A stretch of 64,000 nt of DNA from Citrobacter sp. Marseille-Q6884. GTDB taxonomy: Bacteria; Pseudomonadota; Gammaproteobacteria; Enterobacterales; Enterobacteriaceae. This document shows, in pieces, positions 9,166-18,017 of the stretch. The stretch lies in assembly GCF_945906775.1 (NCBI RefSeq), contig NZ_CAMDRE010000003.1, positions 186,001 to 250,000 on the forward strand. Direction: 5' to 3'. The notes beneath the pieces were generated by a model. It was not told where the DNA came from. It did no database searches and worked only from the letters and a program-made list of their open reading frames with translations. Made by a program: the position numbers and the translations under genes. Each line of letters begins with the position of its first letter. Positions within the stretch are counted from its first letter, which is position 1.

Positions 9166-9406
9166 ACCTGAACCTTTATTGTATCAGGGGATTTACAGCT
9201 ACGGATACGATGAACTTTCGACGGGGTTCAGGTATCCGAAAATTCCGGATGTCTCTCACACTGCAAACGTTGAACTCTTATGGCAGCACTTTAAATTGAG
9301 TCTCATACAGTATCTGTTTTCTTTCTCTTCATCTCTCATGACCTGCTGCCCACTTACAGACTCCAGGGTAAAGCAAAAAATTCTCCACCGGTGAGCAGAG
9401 TATATT

Positions 9407-9445
9407 GCATATGCCAGTTTATGAGTGTATATATAGCATATGCCA
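9407..9445 (+). promoter_or_regulatory. Two GCATATGCCA direct repeats upstream of the DUF134 gene
   Basis: Identical decamers GCATATGCCA at 9407-9416 and 9436-9445, 29 bp apart, around an AT-rich GTATATATA stretch. Their placement just before the start at 9459 suggests an operator pair, possibly autoregulation by the DUF134 protein. This is inference. Confidence 0.5.
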
Positions 9446-9458
9446 ATAAGGAGCCTTC

Positions 9459-9779
9459 ATGCCAAGACCCAGAATTCCCCGTAACATCTGTGGCCGCCCT
9501 GCGGATACCTGTTTTAAGCCCAATGCGCGACCGATGAGCCAGCTTGAACATGTTCATTTAAAAGAAGATGAGTTTGAAGCGTTACGGCTGGTCGATTTAC
9601 TGGGCATGCAACAGCAGGAAGCGGCTGTTGCAATGGGGGTTTCAAGGCAGACACTGGCCAATGTCCTGAAAGCAGCCCGTTTTAAGGTTGTGGACTGTCT
9701 CACTCAGGGCAAGGCCTTAATAATGCACTCTGAAAGGGAAGGAGTTACACAAGATGATCACAGCCATTCCAGTGAATGA
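9459..9779 (+). CDS. DUF134-family DNA-binding protein
   Basis: A 106-residue protein with the DUF134 start MPRPRIPRNICGRP and a YlxM/sigma-like helix-turn-helix (LKEDEFEALRLVDLLGM, then QQEAAVAMGVSRQTLANVL spanning residues ~38-72). DUF134 proteins often sit beside NifX-like cofactor proteins, as here. A good ribosome site AAGGAG precedes the ATG. Its end overlaps the next gene by 26 bp, indicating co-translation. The tail is His/Asp-rich (DDHSHSSE), possibly metal-binding. Confidence 0.88.
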   Translation: MPRPRIPRNICGRPADTCFKPNARPMSQLEHVHLKEDEFEALRLVDLLGMQQQEAAVAMGVSRQTLANVLKAARFKVVDCLTQGKALIMHSEREGVTQDDHSHSSE

Positions 9780-10215
9780 CGACCGGGTAGCAAATCATTT
9801 TACCAAAGCGAGTCACCTTGTCCTGGTGGATGAGCGCGGTGTGGAGCTCAGCCGGACAGAAAATCCCGCGCTGGGCGCAGATTGTTCAGGTAAACGGAAG
9901 CTGGTTGACCTGCTGGTTCAACAGCAAGTCAGCCGCGTTGTGGTCCGTAACATCGGGGAACGGATGCTGGGTAAATTACTGGGGCATCAGATCGCGGTGT
10001 ACCAGACTGACTGCGGTCGTCGTTTGTTCACTGAACTGTGTGATCCGGATACCCGTGTTCTGACTGAACTGAATAAGCCGGAGCAGGGACGCCAGTCCTT
10101 TCATCATGAGGCGAAAGGGAAAAAATGCTGTCACTCTGACGGGAACACAGCAGAAAATGCGTGCCAGGGTGGGCGTCAGCATCATCACGGAAACGGGCGC
10201 TGTTGCCATTCATGA
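9754..10215 (+). CDS. NifX/NifB-like dinitrogenase cofactor-domain protein with Cys/His-rich tail
   Basis: 153 residues. Residues ~1-105 match the small NifX/MTH1175-type domain (MITAIPVNDDRVANHFTKA at the start, VVVRNIGERMLGKL in the middle), which binds iron-sulfur or iron-molybdenum clusters in better-known members. The tail contains KCCHSDGN, a Cys and HHHGNGRCCHS, resembling a metal-binding appendix. It overlaps the DUF134 gene. No nitrogenase genes are nearby, so a metal or redox role outside nitrogen fixation is more likely. Confidence 0.8.
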   Translation: MITAIPVNDDRVANHFTKASHLVLVDERGVELSRTENPALGADCSGKRKLVDLLVQQQVSRVVVRNIGERMLGKLLGHQIAVYQTDCGRRLFTELCDPDTRVLTELNKPEQGRQSFHHEAKGKKCCHSDGNTAENACQGGRQHHHGNGRCCHS

Positions 10216-10278
10216 GTTTATTTCATCACGGGCGGTAATTTTTATCAGACCCGTATTGTGTATAAACCAGGAGCCGGA

Positions 10279-10365
10279 ATGTGTGGAGGAGGCAGTAATG
10301 ATGCCGGGGGAGCCCCTCAGCTGACTGAATTCCGGATGCCTCCCGTCAGTACAACCGGACGCTGA
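10279..10365 (+). CDS. Possible 28-aa small protein
   Basis: A short frame MCGGGSNDAGGAP... with CAGGAG six bases before the ATG, ending ten bases before the thioesterase gene. Gly- and Pro-rich with one Cys. It could be a leader peptide or chance; only the ribosome site and position support it. Confidence 0.3.
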   Translation: MCGGGSNDAGGAPQLTEFRMPPVSTTGR

Positions 10366-10375
10366 GCAGAAACAG

Positions 10376-10813
10376 ATGAATTGTTATCTTGATGCCAGAA
10401 AGGCCCATACCTGTTGTATGGTCTGTAGTTCCCGCGACAACAACCCTGATACGGTGAACTTAATGTTTTCAGAGCACCCGGATGGCTCTGTATGTGCGGA
10501 CTACACGGCCAATCACAGGCATCAGGGGTATACGGGTCTTTTACATGGCGGAATGACGAGTACCCTGCTGGATGCAGCAATGACTCATTGTTTGTTCATG
10601 CAGGGTGTGCAGGCCCTGACGGCTGAACTGACGGTAAGATTCATTTCACCCGTTTGTACCGGAGACAAACTGATGGTATGTGCCAGACTGCTTGGGCAAC
10701 GCAGGGGGATTTACCTGCTTGAAGCATGGCTGACAAAAGGACAGCAGACAGTGGCACGTGCCACGGCGAAATTCATTGTTCCGTCGCAGGATATTGCTCT
10801 GGCGCATCGCTAG
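10376..10813 (+). CDS. PaaI-type hotdog thioesterase
   Basis: A 145-residue 4HBT hotdog-fold protein: the signature GLLHGGMTSTLLDAAM lies on the central helix, followed by the strands ALTAELTVRFISPVCTGD and ARATAKFIV. The N terminus has a Cys cluster (CCMVCSSRDNNP) seen in some PaaI-like proteins. It presumably hydrolyses an acyl-CoA or aryl-CoA; the substrate is unknown. The CoA link fits the CoA-disulfide reductase further right. Confidence 0.85.
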   Translation: MNCYLDARKAHTCCMVCSSRDNNPDTVNLMFSEHPDGSVCADYTANHRHQGYTGLLHGGMTSTLLDAAMTHCLFMQGVQALTAELTVRFISPVCTGDKLMVCARLLGQRRGIYLLEAWLTKGQQTVARATAKFIVPSQDIALAHR

Positions 10814-10927
10814 TGTGACAGACGACAGGTGTACCTGGTTATTATATAAATTTGAGGCGTGTTTTGCTCAGACCGGAAAGAATAATCGCATATCGTATAT
10901 TCCACTGAAACCGTGTAAGAGGTAGTT

Positions 10928-11404
10928 ATGAGTAAACAAATCATTGATATTGGTATTGCTGAATCATCCCGGGTGGAGATTGCAGACGGCCTGTCCCGGC
11001 TTCTTGCTGACACCTATACCCTGTATATAAAAACACATTACTATCACTGGAATGTAACTGGCCCCATGTTTAACAGCTTACATTTAATGTTTGAAAATCA
11101 ATACAATGAGCTGGCCACTGCCGTTGATGATATCGCTGAACGTATACGCTCGCTCGGATGCTTCGCGCCCGGCACATATCATGAATTTTCACGTTTAACA
11201 GCGGTTAATGAAGATAAGGATATTCCGGCAGCAAAAAACATGATTGAAAATCTTGTCCAGGGTCAGGAGACCGTGGTTAAAACTGCACGCTCCCTGTTCC
11301 CGCTCGTTAATAATGCGAATGATGAAGCCACAGCAGATCTGCTTACACAACGTATCCAGTTACATGAGAAAACTGCCTGGATGTTGCGTAGCCTGCTTGA
11401 ATAA
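10928..11404 (+). CDS. Dps-family ferritin-like DNA-protection protein
   Basis: 158 residues with the Dps ferroxidase pattern: HYYHWNVTGPMFNSLHLMFENQY near residues 39-60 (split here by position), then AERIRSLG. Such proteins form 12-mers that oxidise and store iron and limit Fenton damage. The N terminus (MSKQIIDIGIAESSRVEIADGL) lacks a strongly basic DNA-binding tail. GAGGTAGTT provides the ribosome site. The neighbours are sulfur and metal stress genes. Confidence 0.9.
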   Translation: MSKQIIDIGIAESSRVEIADGLSRLLADTYTLYIKTHYYHWNVTGPMFNSLHLMFENQYNELATAVDDIAERIRSLGCFAPGTYHEFSRLTAVNEDKDIPAAKNMIENLVQGQETVVKTARSLFPLVNNANDEATADLLTQRIQLHEKTAWMLRSLLE

Positions 11405-11437
11405 TGTCACCCCGTGGCAGCAGAAAAAACGGTTTGT

Positions 11438-11494
11438 CAGCCACAGGCTATTACTGACAGTGCAGAATCATCCGTGTTCCTGTGGCTGTTTTTT
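11438..11494 (+). terminator. Possible intrinsic terminator after dps
   Basis: CAGCCACAGG (11438-11447) pairs with CCTGTGGCTG (11479-11488), directly followed by TTTTTT. The loop is long (~31 nt), so efficiency is uncertain. The rest of 11495-11708 shows nothing recognisable. Confidence 0.55.
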
Positions 11495-11708
11495 CTGACC
11501 GTCACAGTATTAAACACCATTGAATCAGTGGGTTAATCAGTGAATGCGTGAACGAGAAATACAGTCCGTGACGGGCATCATCGGCTGGTATATCCGGACC
11601 ACTGTTGTTTTCCCGTTAAGGTATCGCAGGTTCCGGTCTGGCATTTCACAGCCTGAACAGGGTTAATGATGCACGGATAAAACGGTTTACGGGAAAAGCA
11701 GGATCATA

Positions 11709-12059
11709 TTATTCGTTGTTATGGCTTCCTTTACCGGTGCCTGCCTGCGGGCAGTAGAGATCATATAAGGTATTTAACAACGTCATGATACGGTTATCCT
11801 CAATACGGTAATATACCATTTTACCTGCCCGTCGGGTCTCGACCAGCTTCAGGCGGCGCATTACACCCAGCTGCTGGGACAGGGTCGGCTGAGTGATACC
11901 GACCGCCGCTTCCAGCCCGGCCACATTCGCTTCCCCCAGGCTTAACTGACACATCAACAGCAACCGGTCGCTGTTGGCCAGTCCCCGTAAGACATCTGCT
12001 GCCCTCAGGGCCGCATTCTTCATATCTGTCTGACGTTTTGTGTCTTCATTCATGAGCAT
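11709..12059 (-). CDS. ArsR-family repressor of the BigR/SqrR/YgaV persulfide-sensor type
   Basis: 116 residues with an ArsR winged helix (VAGLEAAVGITQPTLSQQLGVMRRL, residues ~55-80, long stretch given by position only). Two cysteines sit where persulfide sensors of the BigR/SqrR/YgaV group have them: one in the second helix (LLLMCQLS) and one near the C terminus (YDLYCPQ). Known members release DNA when these form a tetrasulfide bridge. It is divergent from a CoA-disulfide reductase-rhodanese gene, the expected target. Confidence 0.85.
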   Translation of the reverse strand: MLMNEDTKRQTDMKNAALRAADVLRGLANSDRLLLMCQLSLGEANVAGLEAAVGITQPTLSQQLGVMRRLKLVETRRAGKMVYYRIEDNRIMTLLNTLYDLYCPQAGTGKGSHNNE

Positions 12060-12061
12060 TG

Positions 12062-12220
12062 CTGATTTCTCATACTATGTGTTTTTATATAATATAATTT
12101 AGTATACTGACGGTATCGTAATTTTGCCATCGTGTTCGTCAGGTCTGCAGCGTCCTGACGGCCCGGGGAAATGATTATATCTGGCAGGCATTTTTGCCCC
12201 GGGTGAACAGAGAGGATGTA
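12062..12220. promoter_or_regulatory. Divergent promoter/operator region between the ArsR gene and the reductase gene
   Basis: The sequence from about 12085 to 12110 is an AT-rich imperfect dyad (TATATAATATAATTTAGTATA), typical of operators for BigR/SqrR-type repressors and overlapping likely -10 hexamers. A GC-rich stretch follows, then AGAGGATGTA before the reductase start. Confidence 0.55.
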
Positions 12221-13879
12221 ATGAAAATAGTGATTGTTGGTGGTGTTGCCGGCGGGGCATCCGCTGCAGCCAGAGCTCGTCGGTTATCAGAGGATGTCAG
12301 TATTGTTGTGTTTGAACGGGGAAGCGATGTCTCTTTCGCCAACTGTGGATTACCTTATCATATAGGCGGAAAAATTCCTTTAAGGCAGTCACTGATTCTG
12401 AAAACCCCGGAGGATTTTAAATCCCGCTTTAACATAGACGTCCGTATCTGTCATGAAGTGACGTCAGTGGATCCGGTTAATAAAACGGTGACGGTTAAAA
12501 ATCTGACCTCAGGGGAGGTCTATAGCGAAGAATGGGATCGTCTGCTCCTCAGTACCGGCGCCGCTCCGGTTGTCCCTCCTTTGCCCGGGCTACAGGAAGA
12601 GGGAGTCTTTACGCTGCGAAATCTTACTGACATGGATGCTATCCTGGGGTGGATTGAGCAACATCACGTAGCTCACACCACGCTTGTCGGGGGGGGATTT
12701 ATCGGACTTGAAGTGATGGAGGCTCTGAGCGAACGGGGGATCAGTGTGACCCTGCTGGAGATGGGGGAACAGGTTATGGCTCCGGTTGATCCTGAAATGG
12801 CATCTGCCCTGCATCAGGAAATCCGGAGTCATGGCGTGGATCTGCGTCTCAGAACGGCGCTCACCGAGGTACTGCGGACAGAGACGGGATTCCGCGTTGC
12901 ACTGTCTGAGGGTGGGTTTCTGCAGACCGACATGGTTATTCTCGCCATCGGGGTAAAACCTGAGAACAGCCTTGCCACAGGAGCCGGGCTCGCAGTGGGT
13001 AAACGGGGAGGCATAAGCGTCAATGCCTGTATGCAGACCAGTATCCCTGACATCTACGCCGTGGGGGATGCCGTTGAAACCCCAGACTTTGTCTTTCAGG
13101 AACCCGCTAATTTTCCTCTGGCAGGGCCCGCCAACCGCCAGGGACGCATTGCTGCTGATAACATGCTAGATCGTCACAGCCTTTACCATGGCAGTCAGGG
13201 GACATCCATTTGTAAGGTATTTTCGCTGAGTATTGGCAGCGTCGGTGCGAATGAAAAGCAGCTGAAAGTTCATGGCACCCGATACGAGAAGGTTTACGTC
13301 CATGCCGCTGATCATGCCGGTTACTACCCGGGGGCAACGATGATCAGTCTGAAACTGCTGTTCAGCCCCGATACCGGTAAAATTCTCGGGGCTCAGGCAT
13401 CAGGGAAAAAAGGGGTTGATAAACGCATCGATGTCCTGTCTGTCGCACAGCGCGCGGGGCTTACCGTCAACGATCTCGAACATCTTGAGCTGACTTATGC
13501 TCCGCCTTTTAACAGTGCAAGGGACGTCGTTAACCAGGCTGGTATGGTGGCGACAAATGTAATGAAAGGAGATACGGCCATATGTCATGTCAGCGATGTG
13601 TTACAACGGGAACCGGGCAGTTATTGTTTACTTGATATTCGCTCTCCTGCCGAACTGAAACAATTTGGTGAATATCCTGACGCGCTATCCATCCCTCTTG
13701 ATTCCCTGCGGGAAAACCTTGGAAAATTGCCTAAAGATAAAGAAATTTTTATAGGATGTCAGAGTGGCCTGCGCGGGCATGTGGCATACCGTATTCTGCA
13801 GGCTCACGGCTTCCGGACATATAATCTGAGTGGTGGTTTCATAACCTGGCAGACGGTAACGGAGTCAATGAGTAAATAA
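12221..13879 (+). CDS. CoA-disulfide reductase / persulfide reductase with C-terminal rhodanese domain
   Basis: 552 residues from MKIVIVGGVAGGASAAARAR. An FAD-binding Rossmann motif opens the protein; the redox Cys of the family is in FANCGLPYHIGG. The NAD(P)H-binding motif is VGGGFIGLEVMEAL, then a pyridine-nucleotide reductase dimerisation domain. From ~residue 455 a rhodanese domain follows with active-site Cys in GCQSGLRGH. Such fusions (CoADR-RHD, Npsr-like) reduce CoA persulfide and polysulfide. Nine upstream codons to 12194 are possible but AGAGGATGTA places the start here. It is divergent from, and probably repressed by, the ArsR sensor. Confidence 0.92.
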   Translation: MKIVIVGGVAGGASAAARARRLSEDVSIVVFERGSDVSFANCGLPYHIGGKIPLRQSLILKTPEDFKSRFNIDVRICHEVTSVDPVNKTVTVKNLTSGEVYSEEWDRLLLSTGAAPVVPPLPGLQEEGVFTLRNLTDMDAILGWIEQHHVAHTTLVGGGFIGLEVMEALSERGISVTLLEMGEQVMAPVDPEMASALHQEIRSHGVDLRLRTALTEVLRTETGFRVALSEGGFLQTDMVILAIGVKPENSLATGAGLAVGKRGGISVNACMQTSIPDIYAVGDAVETPDFVFQEPANFPLAGPANRQGRIAADNMLDRHSLYHGSQGTSICKVFSLSIGSVGANEKQLKVHGTRYEKVYVHAADHAGYYPGATMISLKLLFSPDTGKILGAQASGKKGVDKRIDVLSVAQRAGLTVNDLEHLELTYAPPFNSARDVVNQAGMVATNVMKGDTAICHVSDVLQREPGSYCLLDIRSPAELKQFGEYPDALSIPLDSLRENLGKLPKDKEIFIGCQSGLRGHVAYRILQAHGFRTYNLSGGFITWQTVTESMSK

Positions 13880-13883
13880 GAGA

Positions 13884-13916
13884 TGAAGTGCCATACACAC
13901 ATGGCACTTCATTTCT
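13884..13916 (+). terminator. Intrinsic terminator after the reductase gene
   Basis: A perfect 11-bp stem TGAAGTGCCAT / ATGGCACTTCA with a six-base loop, followed by TTTCT, four bases after the stop codon. Confidence 0.75.
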
Positions 13917-13994
13917 CCAGATTCGTTGAAAACATATTATATGGAATAGAAAATCTACAAAAATTATTAACGCCTTGAATGGCAGCTATAAGCG

Positions 13995-14030
13995 CACACC
14001 CTGAATCACTTTAAAGTGATTCAGGGTGTG
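13995..14030. repeat. Perfect 36-bp palindrome
   Basis: CACACCCTGAATCACTTT (13995-14012) is followed immediately by its exact reverse complement (14013-14030). There is no loop and no mismatch, and no T-run directly after it. It lies between the reductase terminator and the Tn3-family resolvase gene, in a stretch (13917-14142) with no gene. It could be a protein-binding site, a relic of an element end or a hairpin in RNA. Confidence 0.9.
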
Positions 14031-14142
14031 AATGACTATTTTTGGATTTGGCACACAGCGTACTTCCAGGCTGCTAGTCATTAACAAGCCCTAACTATGA
14101 CGCCTATGCAATGATCGCAATAAACACCGTTATTCCAGCCTT

Positions 14143-14784
14143 TCAGGAAAATTCATTATTTTTATACAGCGCTTGTATCCGACATACCTGCGAAGCACTG
14201 TAACCTGTTGCATCTGCGGTTTCACGAATACTCAATTTCTTAACCTGCCGATAATACAGTACTTTCTGGTGACGCTCCCGATCAGCTTGCTTACCTTGGT
14301 ATTTACCTAGTGTATGAGCCCGTTCAATCCCCTGTTTTTGCCGCTGGCGGCGGCTCAGCCAGTCCTTATGCGACATCGCGGCCATCAGGTCGATTAGCAT
14401 GTTATTGATGGCGGTTATTACTGCGCGAGTAATCGGGTCCGCCTGCGAAGGATCTTTATCTGACAGCGCCTGCCATGAGGTGGGCACATCAAGACTGACA
14501 ATCCGCAGCTCATGTTTTTCTATCTGCTTTTTCAGCGTCATCCAGTCGCTGTTGCTCAGACGGGTCAGACGGTCTATCTGTTCGACCAGCAAGATATCAT
14601 TGTGGTGACTGTCCATCAGTAAGCGCCCCAGCTCAGGGCGATCAAGTTTTGTGCCGCTGATATTCTCCAGGTAGTAGCTGGCGATTTTATGTCCCCGCTG
14701 CTGAACGAACTGCTCCAGCATCTCTTTTGCCCGGTCAGCGAACTGATCTTCCGTCGATGCCCTTAAATAAGCTCTGATGAACAT
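14143..14784 (-). CDS. tnpR: Serine resolvase (TnpR-like)
   Basis: 213 residues from MFIRAYLRASTEDQ, with the catalytic serine in YLRAST. It has the resolvase core (LLVEQIDRLTRLSNSDW) and a C-terminal helix-turn-helix (SIRETADATGYSASQVCRI). GGCGGAAAA before this ATG sets the start; seven further codons lie upstream. It would resolve cointegrates at the adjacent res site. Confidence 0.88.
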   Translation of the reverse strand: MFIRAYLRASTEDQFADRAKEMLEQFVQQRGHKIASYYLENISGTKLDRPELGRLLMDSHHNDILLVEQIDRLTRLSNSDWMTLKKQIEKHELRIVSLDVPTSWQALSDKDPSQADPITRAVITAINNMLIDLMAAMSHKDWLSRRQRQKQGIERAHTLGKYQGKQADRERHQKVLYYRQVKKLSIRETADATGYSASQVCRIQALYKNNEFS

Positions 14785-14951
14785 TTTTCCGCCATAATAT
14801 CGCATTTAAGTTATTGCATTTAATCTATCGCATATAGGTTATGGCATAAATCGTGTGATGTCACGTTTTGGTTATACCGTCAGGGTGTACCCTTATGCGA
14901 TAACCATTTTTGTTAAAAATACCGCATCGGATAATTTATGAGGGAAACTAT
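14785..14951. promoter_or_regulatory. Likely res site and divergent promoters of tnpR/tnpA
   Basis: 167 bp rich in related segments containing CGCAT or TGCGAT (for example ATCGCATTTAAGTTATTGCA, ATCGCATATAGGTTATGGCA, CTTATGCGATAACC, CCGCATCGGATAATTTATG). This is as expected for three resolvase-binding subsites between divergent tnpR and tnpA. Confidence 0.6.
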
Positions 14952-17900
14952 ATGGCAAGGAGGCAGATTCTTTCTCTGTCGGAAAGAGAATCATTACTGG
15001 CATTGCCAGACGATGAGTTAACGCTGACCCGGATGGCCTATTTCAGTGAGCATGATCTGGCGCTTATCTGTGCTCACCGTAAACCCGCCAGCCGTTTTGG
15101 TTTTGCCGTCCTTCTTTGCTATCTGAAAAATGTTGGCTTTGCCCCGGATAAAAAAATCCCACCCTCTGATGCACTGCTGAAACATATCGCCAGCAGGCTA
15201 AATCTTACCGGTGATCTCTGGCCTGCTTACCTTTCCGGCAGGGATACGACCCGGCGCGAGCATTTAACCGAACTGTACCGCTATCTTGGCGTGAAGGCAT
15301 TTACCGGCAAAATACAGCAGGACTGTATTACACACCTGCTGTCGATGGCGACGCGTACTGATAAAGGTATTCTCCTGGCCGAAGAGATGCTGGTCTGGCT
15401 CCGGCAGAACAACGTAATAATCCCCGCGATTGATGTCGTGGAGCGTACCTGTGCTGAGGCCATGGCAGGCGGCGATAAAATCGTATTTCAGACTCTGAAT
15501 GCCCCGTTAACTCCGGCTCACAGGGATGCCCTGGATCGTTTACTTGAGTCATCGGATAATCAGTCTTCCAGGCTGACATGGCTTCTGCAACCGCCGGGTA
15601 AAATCAATGGTAAGAACTTGCTGCAACATCTTGATCGGCTCAGCAGCGTTGAATCGCTGGCATTACCGGAAGGTATAGATCGTACCATTCACCAGAACCG
15701 GTTGCTGAAACTGGCGCGGGAAGGCCGGAAGATGAGTAGCCGTGATTTGACCCGATTTTCAGCAACCCGGCGTCATGCGATCCTGGTGTGCGTGCTGGAA
15801 GAAGCCAGAGCCACACTGACAGACGAAGTGATTGAGTTGCATGAGCGAATGCTGAACAGCCTTTTCAGCAAAGCCAAAAGAACACAGGCAGAGCGCCTTC
15901 AGCAGACCGGAAAGCTGATCCAGTCAAAACTGAGGCAGTACATCGATGTCGGTCAGGCGCTGTCTGATGCCCGCGATTCCGGTGACGATCCATGGCTCGC
16001 AATAGAAAATATACTCCCATGGCCTGAATTTGTCGCCAGTCTGGAGGAAACACGCCATCTCGCCAGAAAAAATAATTTTGACCCGCTGCATATTATTACC
16101 GAGAAATACAGCATATTACGGAAATATGCCCCACGCATGTTATCCACTTTACAGTTAGTCGCAACCCCGGCAGCGCAACCTCTGGCTGATGCGCTGGTTG
16201 TGATCAAGGATATGTACCTGAAGCACTCACGTAAAGTTCCGGCGACTGCGCCGCTTGAGTTTGTCCCTGAAAGCTGGCACAGGGTGGTGATTACACCTGC
16301 GGGTATTGATCGGCAGTATTATGAATTTTGTGCGCTCAGCGAGCTTAAGGGAGCGTTGCGCTCCGGGGACATCTGGGTTAAAGGCTCACGGCGCTACAAA
16401 AATTTTGATGATTACCTCATTCCCGAAAAGGACTTTGACAAACTCACTCCGGCGCTGCCACTGCCCGTATCTGCTGATTACCATGAGTACATTACCAGCC
16501 GTATGACCCTGCTTCAGTCCAGACTTGAAGAGGTCAATGCCATGGCAGCCCTTGGTGAACTGCCCGATGTGGAAATTTCCGACAGGGGCGTAAAAGTCTC
16601 TCCGCTGGATAACTGCGTACCGGCGCAGGTTTCACCGCTGGCAGAGCTGGTTTACAGCATGCTACCGCGCCCTAAAATCACGGAAATTCTCGATGAGGTA
16701 AACGGCTGGACGACGTTTACCCGACATTTTTCGCATATAAAAAATGACATTACCCGTCCCGATACCCGCCTGCTTCTCACCACCATTCTTGCGGATGGCA
16801 TCAATCTTGGCCTGACCAAAATGGCAGAAGCCTGCCCCGGGAGTACCAAATCATCACTTGAAGATATTCAGGCATGGTACATCCGCGACGAAACCTATTC
16901 AGCCGCCCTTGCAGAACTGGTAAACGCGCAGGGGAAAAGGCCGCTGGCGGCATTCTGGGGAGACGGGACAACATCATCATCAGATGGACAGAATTTCAGA
17001 ACAGGCAGCACTGGCCGCTACGCAGGACAGGTTAACCCGAAATATGGGCAGGAGCCCGGACGACAGTTTTATACCCATATTTCGGATCAATACAGCCCGT
17101 TTTACACCTGCATAATAAGTCGGGTCAGGGATTCAACCCATGTTCTCGATGGCTTGCTGTACCACGAAAGTGACCTGAAAATCAGGGAGCATTACACCGA
17201 TACCGCGGGTTTCACCGATCATGTCTTTGCCCTGATGCATCTGCTGGGATTTGCGTTCTGTCCGCGAATCAGGGATCTCCATGACAAGAAGCTGTTTATC
17301 AAAGGGAAAGCAGACCAGTACCCGGCGCTTCAGTCACTGATATCAACGACCAGCCTGAACCTGAAAGAGATCGAAATTCACTGGCGTGAAGTGTTGCGTC
17401 TGGCAACCTCGATAAAGCAGGGAACAGTGACGGCATCCCTGATGCTGAAAAAGCTTGCCAGCTACTCAAAGCAAAATGGACTTGCCAAAGCACTGAGAGA
17501 AATTGGCCGTATTGAACGAACGCTGTTTATGATCGACTGGTTCCGCGATCCGGCACTTCGTCGGCGGGTCCAGGCGGGACTGAATAAAGGAGAAGCCCGT
17601 AACGCGCTGGCGCGCGCGGTATTCCTGCACCGTCTGGGTGAAATCAGGGATCGTAAACCGGAAAATCAGAGCTATCGCGCCAGTGGACTGACGCTGCTGA
17701 CGGCAGCTATCTCGCTGTGGAATACCGTCTATATGGAAAGAGCGGTCGATGCCCTGAAGCGTAAAGGGGTGAAGATCAACGATCAATTGCTGTCGCATTT
17801 GTCCCCGCTAGGCTGGGAGCATATCAATCTGACAGGCGATTATATCTGGAAAAGCAACCGGATACCGGCTTCCGGTAAGTTTCGTCGGTTGAGACCCGCT

Positions 17901-18017
17901 AAAGTCGAAAGGTCAAAAAATAGCCTTAACGAATGGAAGGGACTTCCCCTGATTATGCGCCTGATTAACTCTTGTGCAATCATGGGGTACACATCGTCCC
18001 GGAGGAATTCGTTATGA
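14952..18017 (+). CDS. tnpA: Tn3-family transposase TnpA
   Basis: About 1020 residues from MARRQILSLSERESLL, a DUF4158 N-terminal region and a DDE Tn3 core with GDGTTSSSDGQNF and the late GLTLLTAAISLWNTVYMERA block. Family members end soon after GKFR.LRP. Here the frame continues through the putative terminal repeat (17925-17949) and flanking DNA for some 30 codons to a stop overlapping the IS110 start. The natural C terminus may thus have been altered by what lies beyond the transposon. The catalytic part looks intact. Confidence 0.9.
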   Translation: MARRQILSLSERESLLALPDDELTLTRMAYFSEHDLALICAHRKPASRFGFAVLLCYLKNVGFAPDKKIPPSDALLKHIASRLNLTGDLWPAYLSGRDTTRREHLTELYRYLGVKAFTGKIQQDCITHLLSMATRTDKGILLAEEMLVWLRQNNVIIPAIDVVERTCAEAMAGGDKIVFQTLNAPLTPAHRDALDRLLESSDNQSSRLTWLLQPPGKINGKNLLQHLDRLSSVESLALPEGIDRTIHQNRLLKLAREGRKMSSRDLTRFSATRRHAILVCVLEEARATLTDEVIELHERMLNSLFSKAKRTQAERLQQTGKLIQSKLRQYIDVGQALSDARDSGDDPWLAIENILPWPEFVASLEETRHLARKNNFDPLHIITEKYSILRKYAPRMLSTLQLVATPAAQPLADALVVIKDMYLKHSRKVPATAPLEFVPESWHRVVITPAGIDRQYYEFCALSELKGALRSGDIWVKGSRRYKNFDDYLIPEKDFDKLTPALPLPVSADYHEYITSRMTLLQSRLEEVNAMAALGELPDVEISDRGVKVSPLDNCVPAQVSPLAELVYSMLPRPKITEILDEVNGWTTFTRHFSHIKNDITRPDTRLLLTTILADGINLGLTKMAEACPGSTKSSLEDIQAWYIRDETYSAALAELVNAQGKRPLAAFWGDGTTSSSDGQNFRTGSTGRYAGQVNPKYGQEPGRQFYTHISDQYSPFYTCIISRVRDSTHVLDGLLYHESDLKIREHYTDTAGFTDHVFALMHLLGFAFCPRIRDLHDKKLFIKGKADQYPALQSLISTTSLNLKEIEIHWREVLRLATSIKQGTVTASLMLKKLASYSKQNGLAKALREIGRIERTLFMIDWFRDPALRRRVQAGLNKGEARNALARAVFLHRLGEIRDRKPENQSYRASGLTLLTAAISLWNTVYMERAVDALKRKGVKINDQLLSHLSPLGWEHINLTGDYIWKSNRIPASGKFRRLRPAKVERSKNSLNEWKGLPLIMRLINSCAIMGYTSSRRNSL

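Larger units (their letters stand above)
14143..17949. mobile_element. Tn3-family transposon (tnpR and tnpA divergent), Tn5403-like
   Basis: A serine resolvase and a ~1000-residue Tn3-type transposase are transcribed away from each other with a res-like region between. At the tnpA end, the minus strand at 17949 reads GGGGAAGTCCCTTCC and continues to GTTAAG, similar to the GGGG...TAAG pattern of Tn3-family terminal repeats. A matching repeat at the resolvase end was not identified, so the left limit is given at the resolvase stop. The assignment to a Tn5403-like group is from memory of the protein type and is tentative. Confidence 0.7.

Noticed and set aside
9152..9394. An 80-codon frame between the 75-aa gene and DUF134.
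   Set aside because: No ribosome site, odd composition, and no support beyond the lack of stops.
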